From Anaerolineales bacterium (GTDB lineage Bacteria; Chloroflexota; Anaerolineae; Anaerolineales; Villigracilaceae), in assembly GCA_025966435.1 (NCBI GenBank), contig JAICRQ010000239.1:1-5893 (forward strand): a stretch of DNA of 5,893 nt, read 5' to 3'. Shown here in pieces: positions 1 to 5,827 of the stretch. Both the position numbers and the translations under genes were made by a program. The first letter of the stretch is position 1, and the number at the start of each line of letters is the position of its first letter. Below the pieces are notes generated by a model. The model made no database searches and was not told the origin of the DNA. It saw only the letters and a program-made list of their open reading frames with translations.

Positions 1-233
1 AAGAAAACCCCCAGCAGCATCCCAAACCGGCGACCGCGCGGGTCAGAGATCGAGCCCAGCACGGGGGCAAACATCCCCACGACCGCACGCAGGGTAATCA
101 CGAAAGCCAGCGTGTCAATGCTCACACCCAGTCCGCGCGCACAGACAGACAGAAATGGATACACCATGCGGTGCATGGTATTCAGGATGGTGCGAAGCAC
201 TATGAAGATCAGAAGTTGAAAACGAAGTCGCAT
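1..233 (-). CDS. MFS transporter, N-terminal part (runs off the left edge)
   Basis: Translating the complement from the ATG at 233 gives 77 codons open to the window edge, so only the N-terminus is present. The protein is hydrophobic and basic at the start. A first membrane helix is likely around residues 5-30 and a second around 42-60. A loop then reads G60-SIS-D64-PR-G67-R68-R69, which matches the major facilitator signature G-x3-D-x2-G-R-R between helices 2 and 3. Family membership therefore rests on helix spacing plus this motif; the substrate cannot be inferred from what is visible. The inner-membrane location follows from the family. No clear Shine-Dalgarno precedes the ATG, and the frame stays open upstream to about 327, so a non-ATG upstream start is possible. 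The gene is divergent from the YbaK-like gene. Confidence 0.8.
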   Translation of the reverse strand, partial: MRLRFQLLIFIVLRTILNTMHRMVYPFLSVCARGLGVSIDTLAFVITLRAVVGMFAPVLGSISDPRGRRFGMLLGVF

Positions 234-287
234 GATCCGAGTGTTCAAGCCTGTGGCAGCAGGGGATCGGGGAATGTTAGAAGTGCC

Positions 288-316
288 ATTACAATTACGA
301 GGAAAGAGATTATATT
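288..316 (+). promoter_or_regulatory. Candidate sigma-70 promoter for the YbaK-like gene
   Basis: ATTACA at 288-293 (4 of 6 with TTGACA) and TATATT at 311-316 (5 of 6 with TATAAT) are separated by exactly 17 bases. Transcription would begin near 323, leaving a leader of about 78 bases before the preferred ATG at 401. This is a consensus match by eye only, in a region where a promoter is expected. Confidence 0.4.
309..314 (-). promoter_or_regulatory. Candidate -10 box for the divergent MFS gene
   Basis: On the minus strand this reads a perfect TATAAT, about 75 bases upstream of the MFS start codon. No good -35 box is found at the usual distance, so the call is weak. It overlaps the plus-strand -10 candidate at 311-316, so two polymerases could not occupy both sites at once. 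Confidence 0.25.
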
Positions 317-389
317 GAACGACGTTTTAGGCTTTGGCATTGCATGATTTTACTCTACCCGGTTAACACACTGAGCGTAGCCAAAGCTC

Positions 390-394
390 GAGGA
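390..394 (+). promoter_or_regulatory. Ribosome binding site that decides the YbaK-like start
   Basis: GAGGA lies 6 bases before the ATG at 401. The in-frame ATG at 344 has no comparable site, and the 19 residues it would add do not resemble a YbaK N-terminus. This favours 401 as the true start. Confidence 0.65.
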
Positions 395-400
395 TTCTGT

Positions 401-883
401 ATGGATAAACCACCTGCCAGCCTTGCGTTAGAAAAATTGAATATTCCCCATGAAGTGTTTCTACATGAAACGCCGGTTCTGTCATTTGAGCAAGCCGCCT
501 CGGATCGGAACCAGCGACCCGAGCAGATCGTCCGCAGTATTCTCTTCCAGATTCGCCCAGGAGAATTTATGATGGTGTTAGTGGCAGGACGGGAACAGGT
601 CGATTGGAAAAGATTACGCCAGCGGGTTGGGCGCTCTCGCATTCGCATGGCAACCGAAGAGGAAGTGCTAGAGATCACCGGGTACCGCATCGGAACGGTG
701 AGTCCGTTTGGGTTGAAGAACCCGGTCAGGGTCCTGATCGATTCCAACGTCTTGCGGGAAGAGGAGATCTCGGTCGGCTCGGGAGTCCGTAACATGGCGA
801 TTATCATGAAAAGCGCGGACCTGCGAAAGACGCTGGGGGATGCCGAAATCGTCTCGCTGACGGAAACGTCCAATGCAGCGTAA
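401..883 (+). CDS. YbaK/ProX-family aminoacyl-tRNA deacylase-like protein
   Basis: This 160-residue protein matches the YbaK/EbsC single-domain family in length and layout. Members hydrolyse mischarged aminoacyl-tRNA (for example Cys-tRNA-Pro or Ala-tRNA-Pro) in the cytoplasm as a proofreading step. Visible landmarks are an N-terminal helix and strand ending H17-E18-V19, the E41-Q-I-V-R-S-I-L-F49 segment, the strand VLVAG 59-63, the T93-G94 turn, G98-TV-SPFG 101-104, D114 and the G126-SG128 loop. The family's key lysine in the 'V-K-S/T' segment (Lys46 in E. coli YbaK) appears here as Arg45, so activity or specificity may differ. The start at 401 is chosen for its Shine-Dalgarno and for family fit; an in-frame ATG at 344 would add 19 unlikely residues. 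Its tRNA specificity cannot be read from sequence. It could also act on a non-tRNA thioester. Confidence 0.85.
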   Translation: MDKPPASLALEKLNIPHEVFLHETPVLSFEQAASDRNQRPEQIVRSILFQIRPGEFMMVLVAGREQVDWKRLRQRVGRSRIRMATEEEVLEITGYRIGTVSPFGLKNPVRVLIDSNVLREEEISVGSGVRNMAIIMKSADLRKTLGDAEIVSLTETSNAA

Positions 884-891
884 CTCCTCCG

Positions 892-913
892 TATGGTAAC
901 GTTAATTAACATA
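892..913. repeat. Operator-like imperfect inverted repeat between two genes
   Basis: TATGGTAA (892-899) and TTAACATA (906-913) pair at 7 of 8 positions around a 6-base centre. The AT-rich centre also contains the perfect 10-base palindrome GTTAATTAAC (901-910). The site begins 9 bases past the YbaK-like stop and lies about 105 bases before the synthase start. It resembles a repressor site, but no promoter could be placed beside it with confidence, and AT-rich palindromes arise by chance. Confidence 0.3.
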
Positions 914-1017
914 TGGGGTTTACACAGTGCCGCACACATGCTGCGCCTTGTATTTAAGAAGGCTTAATTTATTAACGAGACAAGTGATAGACAGAAAACT
1001 TTCGATGTGAGGGACGT

Positions 1018-1995
1018 ATGACCAGTTTACGAGATTTGTTGAGAAGTGCCAGCCGGACCTTTGCCATTGGCATCGAGCAGCTGCCCGGTGTATTATGTGA
1101 TGCCGGGACGGTTGCTTATCTGCTTTTACGGGTTTCCGACTATTTGGAAGATAACGAAGACATGGATTCAGAGAAAAAGGTGAACTTGCTCAATGTATGG
1201 GTGGAGATCCTTCGAGGCAGCGCCGCGAGCGAGGAATTGACCCAGTATCTTCAGGAGGTGGATACCTCCAACCCGGATGCAGTCGTCGCCCAACATGCGG
1301 GGGATATCCTGGCACGCCTTGCTACTCTTCCTCAGGAAGTACAGGAGATCATTAACGATCACGTGATCCACAGCACGCTTGGCATGGCGCGCTGGGTGGA
1401 ACGCGGTCCCGAGGTCAACGATGAAGAAGACCTGGACGATTACATGTTTGAAGTGGCGGGTCGAGTGGGCTATTTGTTGACCCATCTATTTGCCTGGTAC
1501 TCCAGCACCATTCGCAACCGCAAGGACAGGCTCCTCCCGCTCGCTCGAGAATTTGGACTTGCCCTGCAAACTGTGAACGTAATCCGCGGCTTGCGCAAGG
1601 ATTATGAACGCGGCTGGGTCTTTGTGCCGAGGAAATACCTGGCACAGGTCCATCTGACAGAACATGAACTCTTTCAGCCAGAAAACCGTGCCGCGGCGAT
1701 CCAGGTACTGGATATGCTCGCGGACAAAGCAGAGCGCCACCTGCACGCCGCGCTGACTTGTGTCAAGACTCTGCCACCCTGGCAGCACCGCATCCGGTTA
1801 GCCTGTATTTTCCCGTTGATGTTTGCGATCCGCACCCTGGCGATCAGCCGCCGCAACGCGCACGTGTTCGAAGATGAAGCAAAGATTTCGCGGGATGAAG
1901 TGAAACAAATCGTCGTGGATTCCAAGTTGTGGGGCTGGTCGAACGCCTGGCTGGATATCTACTTTCAAAAACTGAACGTGGTCCCCGAGAAGTAG
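1018..1995 (+). CDS. Squalene/phytoene synthase family protein (divergent)
   Basis: This 325-residue, probably all-helical protein belongs to the trans-isoprenyl head-to-head synthase family. Members condense two FPP or GGPP molecules to squalene, dehydrosqualene or phytoene. It opens with the family phrase S12-R-T-F15 and has the first Mg-binding motif D41-Y-L-E-D45. Next come Y142-M-F-E-V-A-G148-R-V-G151, then L183-Q184-x2-N187-V-I-R190 and V203-P204. The second Asp-rich motif reads G191-L-R-K-D195, so its first aspartate is missing. GAGGGA at 1009-1014 is a close-spaced ribosome binding site for the ATG. No carotenoid or hopanoid gene lies beside it, so the product cannot be assigned: squalene for hopanoids or phytoene for carotenoids are both possible. 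A non-catalytic or altered role is also open because of the changed motif. The gene stands alone, with 134 bases before it and 77 after it. Confidence 0.85.
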   Translation: MTSLRDLLRSASRTFAIGIEQLPGVLCDAGTVAYLLLRVSDYLEDNEDMDSEKKVNLLNVWVEILRGSAASEELTQYLQEVDTSNPDAVVAQHAGDILARLATLPQEVQEIINDHVIHSTLGMARWVERGPEVNDEEDLDDYMFEVAGRVGYLLTHLFAWYSSTIRNRKDRLLPLAREFGLALQTVNVIRGLRKDYERGWVFVPRKYLAQVHLTEHELFQPENRAAAIQVLDMLADKAERHLHAALTCVKTLPPWQHRIRLACIFPLMFAIRTLAISRRNAHVFEDEAKISRDEVKQIVVDSKLWGWSNAWLDIYFQKLNVVPEK

Positions 1996-2031
1996 AGCGA
2001 CCGCTGTTTGCTTACCCTACTGCAAGCTTTG

Positions 2032-2067
2032 GTTCTCCATAAACCAGTATAATAATCCCTGGAGAAC
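2032..2067 (+). promoter_or_regulatory. Inverted repeat enclosing a TATAAT and covering the nfeD ribosome binding site
   Basis: GTTCTCCA (2032-2039) and TGGAGAAC (2060-2067) are perfect 8-base inverted arms separated by 20 bases. The spacer contains a perfect TATAAT at 2048-2053, with no convincing -35 box 15-19 bases upstream. The right arm contains the GGAG (2061-2064) that serves the GTG start at 2073. A start of transcription near 2060 would remove the left arm from the message, while read-through from the synthase gene would keep both arms and could fold over the ribosome binding site. The element could instead be a protein-binding operator. Confidence 0.4.
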
Positions 2068-2072
2068 AAGCG

Positions 2073-3398
2073 GTGAGAACCATCCGTCGGACGTTCATTT
2101 TGTTGGTCCTCCTGAATGCAGCACTTTCCGCTGCATTCCAATCTGCGCGCGCCCAGACCAGCGATCCCCTCGTCCTTGTAATGACTGCGCATGGTCCGAT
2201 CATGCCGCCCATGCTCGAGTATTTCAAGCGCGGCATCGAAATTGCAGAACGGCGGAATGCAGAGGTTTTGGTTGTCCAGTTGAACACGCCCGGCGGCGCA
2301 GTTCTAACCACTCTGGAGATCATTCGCGAGATTCGGGCGAGCAGCGTCCCTGTGGTGATTTATGTTTCTCCGAAAAATGCGATTGCCGGGAGCGCGGGCG
2401 CCATGATCACCGTTGCAGCGCATGTCTCTGCCATGGCACCGGAGACCACGATTGGCGCATCGACGCCGATCATGACTACGGGGGAAAATCTGCCGTCGGA
2501 TGCGCGCGCAAAAGAAATCAATTCGATGCAGGCAGCGATTCGCCCCTACGTAGAACCGCGCGGGGAAGAAGCTCTTGCTCTCGCCAACGCCATGATCGCT
2601 GAAGCGAAAGCTGTCACAAACACAGAAGCCCTGGAAGCCGGGCTGATCGATTTTGTGGCGGATGACCTCGAGGATCTTTTACAGGCTCTGGACGGCTTCA
2701 CGCTCCAAATGGATGACAGCACACGGACGATCAACACATTGGATGTGGAGACGGCGCCACTCAACATGAGTCTGATCGAAGGGTTCCTGCTGTTTCTTAC
2801 CGACCCCAATATCGCCTTCCTCCTACTGGCGATTGGCGTTCAAGCCGTGCTGATCGAAATCTCCAGCCCGGGCGGCTGGGTGGCAGGCTTTATCGGTGTG
2901 GTTTGCCTGACGCTGGCAGTGTATGGGATGGGTGTGCTGCCGGTCAACTGGTTTGGAATCATCTTTTTGCTCACGGCATTTATCTTATTCATCCTCGACA
3001 TCAAAGCGCCAACCCACGGCGCGTTGACCACTGCCGGTGTGGCATCGTTTATCATCGGCGCGCTGGTATTGTTCAACTCGCCGGGTGTGCCGCAGTTCCA
3101 GCGTGTATCTGTGCCACTGGTGGTTGCCACAGGCGTTGTGATCGGTTTGTTATTCATGGTCATCCTGATCTATGCTCTTCGCGCCCTGAAGGTACCGATC
3201 AGCGCCGGGATCGAGTCCCTCATTGGAAAAACAGGGACTGCCCGCTCTGTGGTAGAGGGGAACGGTGGACAGGTTCAGCTGGGACCGGAGCTGTGGACAG
3301 CAGAAGCCGTGGACGCTGCCGAATCCATCGGTAAGGGCGATAGAGTGGAAGTCGTCGAAGTGAAAGGATTACGATTGAAAGTTAGGAAGATAAAGTAA
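2073..3398 (+). CDS. nfeD: NfeD long form: ClpP-class membrane serine protease with NfeD domain
   Basis: The 441-residue protein has the full architecture of the long NfeD family. It begins with a basic, hydrophobic signal peptide (residues 1-27, A25-R-A27 cleavage motif). A ClpP-like serine protease domain follows (about 31-210), then about five membrane helices (roughly 235-375) and a C-terminal OB-fold NfeD domain (about 380-441, starting I384-G-K-T-G). Protease landmarks are N71-T-P-G-G75, P93-V-V-I-Y-V98, the nucleophile S107 in G-S-A-G, M121-A-P, I127-G-A, and K147. S107 and K147 are 40 apart, as expected for the Ser-Lys dyad known from archaeal PH1510. The protease is therefore predicted to face the cell exterior and to cleave membrane proteins such as stomatins. 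The start is GTG with GGAG 8 bases upstream. No stomatin/slipin gene, the usual partner, is visible; lipA follows after 45 bases. Confidence 0.93.
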   Translation: MRTIRRTFILLVLLNAALSAAFQSARAQTSDPLVLVMTAHGPIMPPMLEYFKRGIEIAERRNAEVLVVQLNTPGGAVLTTLEIIREIRASSVPVVIYVSPKNAIAGSAGAMITVAAHVSAMAPETTIGASTPIMTTGENLPSDARAKEINSMQAAIRPYVEPRGEEALALANAMIAEAKAVTNTEALEAGLIDFVADDLEDLLQALDGFTLQMDDSTRTINTLDVETAPLNMSLIEGFLLFLTDPNIAFLLLAIGVQAVLIEISSPGGWVAGFIGVVCLTLAVYGMGVLPVNWFGIIFLLTAFILFILDIKAPTHGALTTAGVASFIIGALVLFNSPGVPQFQRVSVPLVVATGVVIGLLFMVILIYALRALKVPISAGIESLIGKTGTARSVVEGNGGQVQLGPELWTAEAVDAAESIGKGDRVEVVEVKGLRLKVRKIK

Positions 3399-3434
3399 CT
3401 TCTGTACTTGCAATCCGTCATGCATCAAACCAAG

Positions 3435-3440
3435 AAGGAG
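3435..3440 (+). promoter_or_regulatory. Ribosome binding site that decides the lipA start
   Basis: AAGGAG lies 3 bases before the ATG at 3444. The spacing is short, but the upstream in-frame candidates (TTG at 3408, ATG at 3420) have no Shine-Dalgarno at all. The start at 3444 is therefore preferred. Confidence 0.6.
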
Positions 3441-3443
3441 CTT

Positions 3444-4397
3444 ATGCCTGTAACCCCCACAAGAGACCGGATTATCCCCGAAACTGACGTCCGCCCCCTG
3501 CGCCGCCCGGATTGGATCAAGGTGCGAGCGCCGTCTGGCGAGACGTATGAATGGCTGTACGGACTGATGCGCAAGAAAGAATTGCATACTGTCTGTGAGG
3601 AAGCGATGTGCCCCAACTTGGGAGAGTGCTGGGGCAGCGGCACTGCTACATTTTTGATGCTTGGTGATGTCTGCACACGGACGTGTGCGTTCTGCGACAT
3701 CAAGCACGGTAAGCCCACACTGATGGACTGGGGCGAAGCCGAGCGCGTAGCGCAGGCTGTCAAAGCGATGGAATTGAAGCACGCGGTCATCACATCGGTG
3801 AACCGCGATGAACGCAGGGATGGCGGTGCCCCCATCTTTGCTATGGTCATCCGGCGGATTCGAGAATTATTGCCGGGTTGTTCCATTGAAGTCTTGATCC
3901 CCGATTTCAAAGGTTCGCTCGAGGCTCTGAAAATCGTCATGGATGCGCGCCCCGAAATCCTGAATCACAACGTGGAGACGGTGCCGCGTCTGTTCAAGAC
4001 GGTTCAGCCGCAGGATAACTATGAGTGGGCTGCCACGACCCTATCCAACGCAAAGAAACTTGACCCCGATGTGCTGACCAAATCCGGCATCATGGTGGGG
4101 CTCGGCGAAGAGATGGAGGAAGTCAAAGCGGTAATGCGTGACCAGCGCTCGTGGGGCGTGGATATTTTGACGGTTGGCCAATATCTCCAGCCCAGCAAGA
4201 AACACATGCCGATCTCTCGCTACTACACCATGGAAGAGTTCGCCGAGCTGCGTGAGTATGGCTACTCGATTGGTTTCAAATGGGTGGAATCGAATCCGCT
4301 TGTGAGGTCGTCGTATCACGCGGCGGACCAGGTGCGGGCATTGAGTGTGGTGCATCGAAAGTTGTACGGGGAGCAAAAGGCAGAGAAGAAAGAGTAG
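3444..4397 (+). CDS. lipA: Lipoyl synthase (radical SAM)
   Basis: LipA inserts two sulfur atoms into protein-bound octanoyl groups, making the lipoyl cofactor of 2-oxoacid dehydrogenases and the glycine cleavage system. This 317-residue cytoplasmic enzyme has every diagnostic element. The auxiliary cluster motif C-x4-C-x5-C is at C51, C56 and C62. The radical-SAM motif C-x3-C-x2-C is at C77, C81 and C84. The TSVNRDE-type segment follows, with a downstream H-N-V-E-T-V-P stretch, and the C-terminal R288-S-S-Y291 motif supplies the serine ligand of the auxiliary cluster. Length is normal for the family. It starts 45 bases after nfeD with no terminator between, so co-transcription is likely; the two functions have no obvious link. 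No lipB or lplA is in the window. A start 24 or 36 bases upstream is possible but lacks a ribosome binding site. Confidence 0.97.
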   Translation: MPVTPTRDRIIPETDVRPLRRPDWIKVRAPSGETYEWLYGLMRKKELHTVCEEAMCPNLGECWGSGTATFLMLGDVCTRTCAFCDIKHGKPTLMDWGEAERVAQAVKAMELKHAVITSVNRDERRDGGAPIFAMVIRRIRELLPGCSIEVLIPDFKGSLEALKIVMDARPEILNHNVETVPRLFKTVQPQDNYEWAATTLSNAKKLDPDVLTKSGIMVGLGEEMEEVKAVMRDQRSWGVDILTVGQYLQPSKKHMPISRYYTMEEFAELREYGYSIGFKWVESNPLVRSSYHAADQVRALSVVHRKLYGEQKAEKKE

Positions 4398-4404
4398 AAA
4401 ATTT

Positions 4405-4436
4405 GAAACTCCCGCTGAAGTGTCGGCGGGAGTTTC
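4405..4436 (+). terminator. lipA: Hairpin terminator after lipA
   Basis: GAAACTCCCGCTG (4405-4417) and CGGCGGGAGTTTC (4424-4436) form a 13-pair stem with one T-G wobble and a 6-base loop, starting 7 bases after the lipA stop. On the plus strand the run after the stem is poor in T (CCGATTGTG), so it is not a textbook intrinsic terminator. An A-rich tract precedes the stem (GAAAATTT), so the hairpin has a U-tract only when read leftward. No leftward gene needs it. Confidence 0.65.
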
Positions 4437-4511
4437 CGATTGTGCAAGTTTGCGTTATCAATCCAATCGACGGACAGGCACTCGCGTTTTAATGCTCATA
4501 TTGTGTAGAAT

Positions 4512-4515
4512 GGAG
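4512..4515 (+). promoter_or_regulatory. Ribosome binding site for a TTG start
   Basis: GGAG lies 5 bases before the TTG at 4521. A stop codon at 4506-4508 in the same frame rules out any longer protein, so this site supports TTG as the start. Confidence 0.6.
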
Positions 4516-4520
4516 ATACC

Positions 4521-4976
4521 TTGAGCACACAACGTTTCAAGACAACCATCGCCAAATCCGGGGGCAGAGTTTTTATTCCCATTCCTTTCCACCCAAATGA
4601 AGTATGGGGTGTGAAGCAGCGCCACCACATTACGGGTACTGTGAATGGACACAAGGTACGTGGTTCGCTTGGCTCGGATGGGCAACAGTACTTTCTTCCC
4701 CTAGGCGCTGCCTGGAGACGCGATTGCGGAATCGATGCCGGGGATACAGTAGAGGTCACTCTATCTCCAGAAGGTCCGCAGTCGGAAAGTTTGTCGGCGG
4801 ATGTTTCAGATGCATTGGATACAGAACCACAAGCGAAAGCCTTCTTCGAGTCCCTGGCGACCTTCTATAGAAACACGTATATTAAGTGGATCGAGAGCGC
4901 CAAACGACCGGAAACCCGTGCCGCTCGCATCCAGGAAATGATCGAATTACTCAAAGCAGGCAAAAAGCAAAAATGA
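4521..4976 (+). CDS. DUF1905 + YdeI/OmdA two-domain protein
   Basis: The 151-residue protein has two parts. Residues 1 to about 83 form a DUF1905-type beta-barrel: F6-K-T-T, R16-V-F-I-P-I-P, I37-T-G-T-V-N-G43, L59-P-L and G74-D-T-V-E-V-T-L. Residues about 91-149 form the YdeI/OmdA domain: D97-A-L, A105, F108-F, Y120-x2-W123-I, A127-K-R-P-E-T-R133 and R136-I. YdeI-type proteins have been linked to protection from bacteriocins or antimicrobial peptides and to stress responses in enterobacteria; the molecular activity is unknown. The start is TTG, with GGAG 5 bases upstream and an in-frame stop just before. A weak promoter is possible: a TTTAAT box at 4488-4493 with a poor -35. The stop codon overlaps the sigma factor start (ATGA), which ties this protein's synthesis to that regulator. 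The function remains unproven. Confidence 0.85.
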   Translation: MSTQRFKTTIAKSGGRVFIPIPFHPNEVWGVKQRHHITGTVNGHKVRGSLGSDGQQYFLPLGAAWRRDCGIDAGDTVEVTLSPEGPQSESLSADVSDALDTEPQAKAFFESLATFYRNTYIKWIESAKRPETRAARIQEMIELLKAGKKQK

Positions 4977-5773
4977 CATTGGACCGGCTCACAGCAGAAT
5001 TTGAGACGTTTCACGGGGAATTAAAATCCTTCCTCCTGCGAATGACTGCCAGCGTGCAGGATGCGGAAGATCTCGTTCAGGAAACCTACATTAAAGCCCA
5101 TTCGAAGATCGACACATTCCGAGGGGAATCGTCGCTAAAGACCTGGGTGTTTAGCATTGCATCGAATCTTGCCCGGGACTTGTTGAGATCAAAGAAGCGC
5201 TGGCCCGAGAACGTGACGGATATCTGCAAAGATGCCGCGCTTGGCAACCAGCAGTTTTTCCAGGAAGCCATGCGTATCCGGCAGACATCGCCGCAGGGAA
5301 ATTTCGAGATCAAGGAACATATCGCGTTCTGCTTTACCTGCGTCTCAAAATCTCTCCCGCTGGAGGGGCATCTTGTCCTTCTATTAAAAGAAATCTACGA
5401 CTTCAAAGTTAAGGAAATTTCCCAGATCCTTCAGATGAGCGAAGCAATGGTGAAATACCATTTGCATGTAAGCCGCAGCAAGATTATCGAAATTTTCGAC
5501 CATCGTTGTTCGCTGATCAACAAACAGGGAATCTGTTACCAGTGTACGGAACTGAACGGCATTTTTAATCCCAGGCAAAATGCACAGGAAGAGCTGATAG
5601 AAATTGAGATGGCCAGGGAGGCGGAAAATAGAAGCAAAGAGGAATTATTCAACCTGCGCATGAAAATCCTGCAGGAGCTCGATCCGTTTGAATCAGGGGC
5701 GGCAGAACTACAGCTCCATCATCTGGAACACAACCGGCAGGTCATGGAAAACTACCTGGAAGAAAACTCATAA
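4973..5773 (+). CDS. ECF-type sigma-70 family sigma factor with cysteine motifs in linker and C-terminus
   Basis: This 266-residue protein directs RNA polymerase to promoters. Region 2 covers about residues 8-76: D30-A-E-D-L-V-Q-E37 core-binding helix, then F49-R-G-E-S-S-L-K-T-W58-V and N65-L-A-R-D-L-L-R72. Region 4 covers about 125-175, with Y142-D-F and E148-I-S-Q-I-L, and a recognition helix around M155-V160. There is no region 3, so it is a group-4 type. The linker of about 50 residues holds H116-x3-C120-x2-C123. After region 4 comes C179-x8-C188-x2-C191, then a charged helical tail to 266. The ATG is chosen because it shares the ATGA overlap with the preceding stop; it has only a weak, distant AGG, so translational coupling is likely. 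An upstream ATG at 4886 would overlap the YdeI gene by 91 bases and adds non-homologous-looking residues. No anti-sigma gene is visible. Confidence 0.9.
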   Translation: MTLDRLTAEFETFHGELKSFLLRMTASVQDAEDLVQETYIKAHSKIDTFRGESSLKTWVFSIASNLARDLLRSKKRWPENVTDICKDAALGNQQFFQEAMRIRQTSPQGNFEIKEHIAFCFTCVSKSLPLEGHLVLLLKEIYDFKVKEISQILQMSEAMVKYHLHVSRSKIIEIFDHRCSLINKQGICYQCTELNGIFNPRQNAQEELIEIEMAREAENRSKEELFNLRMKILQELDPFESGAAELQLHHLEHNRQVMENYLEENS

Positions 5774-5814
5774 ATCGCCTATCGTTTTTTCTCTCCTAAT
5801 CGTCTAAATAAGAA

Positions 5815-5820
5815 AAGGAG
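5815..5820 (+). promoter_or_regulatory. Strong ribosome binding site of the last gene
   Basis: AAGGAG lies 7 bases before the ATG at 5828, an ideal arrangement and the best Shine-Dalgarno in the window. It indicates that the short reading frame at the right edge is a real gene start. Confidence 0.75.
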
Positions 5821-5827
5821 TGTAGAA

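Noticed and set aside
344..400. Longer N-terminus for the YbaK-like protein from the ATG at 344
   Set aside because: No Shine-Dalgarno before 344, and the 19 added residues do not look like the family; 401 has GAGGA at good spacing.
355..939. Minus-strand open frame of 194 codons opposite the YbaK-like gene
   Set aside because: It is the shadow of a clear family member on the plus strand, has no recognisable motifs and no ribosome binding site.
1996..2030. Terminator after the squalene/phytoene synthase gene
   Set aside because: Only four-pair stems (for example GCTT with AAGC) are found, with no T-run; read-through toward nfeD cannot be excluded.
2903..3334. Plus-strand open frame of 143 codons inside nfeD
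   Set aside because: It is an alternative reading of the membrane and NfeD-domain part of a well-supported gene; its composition looks like frame-shifted coding.
4506..4511. TAGAAT as the -10 box for the YdeI-like gene
   Set aside because: Transcription would start at about 4518, beyond the Shine-Dalgarno at 4512-4515, and no -35 box is at the right distance.
4886..4972. Longer sigma factor from the ATG at 4886
   Set aside because: It would overlap the YdeI-like gene by 91 bases. The added residues are an out-of-frame reading of that gene, and the ATGA junction is the standard coupled start.
5774..5800. Terminator after the sigma factor (T-run at about 5785-5790)
   Set aside because: The T-run has no stable hairpin before it, so transcription probably continues into the next gene.
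5793..5820. CTCCT/AGGAG pairing that could hide the last ribosome binding site
   Set aside because: Only five pairs across an 18-base loop. Any purine-rich Shine-Dalgarno finds such a partner easily, so it is not separable from chance.
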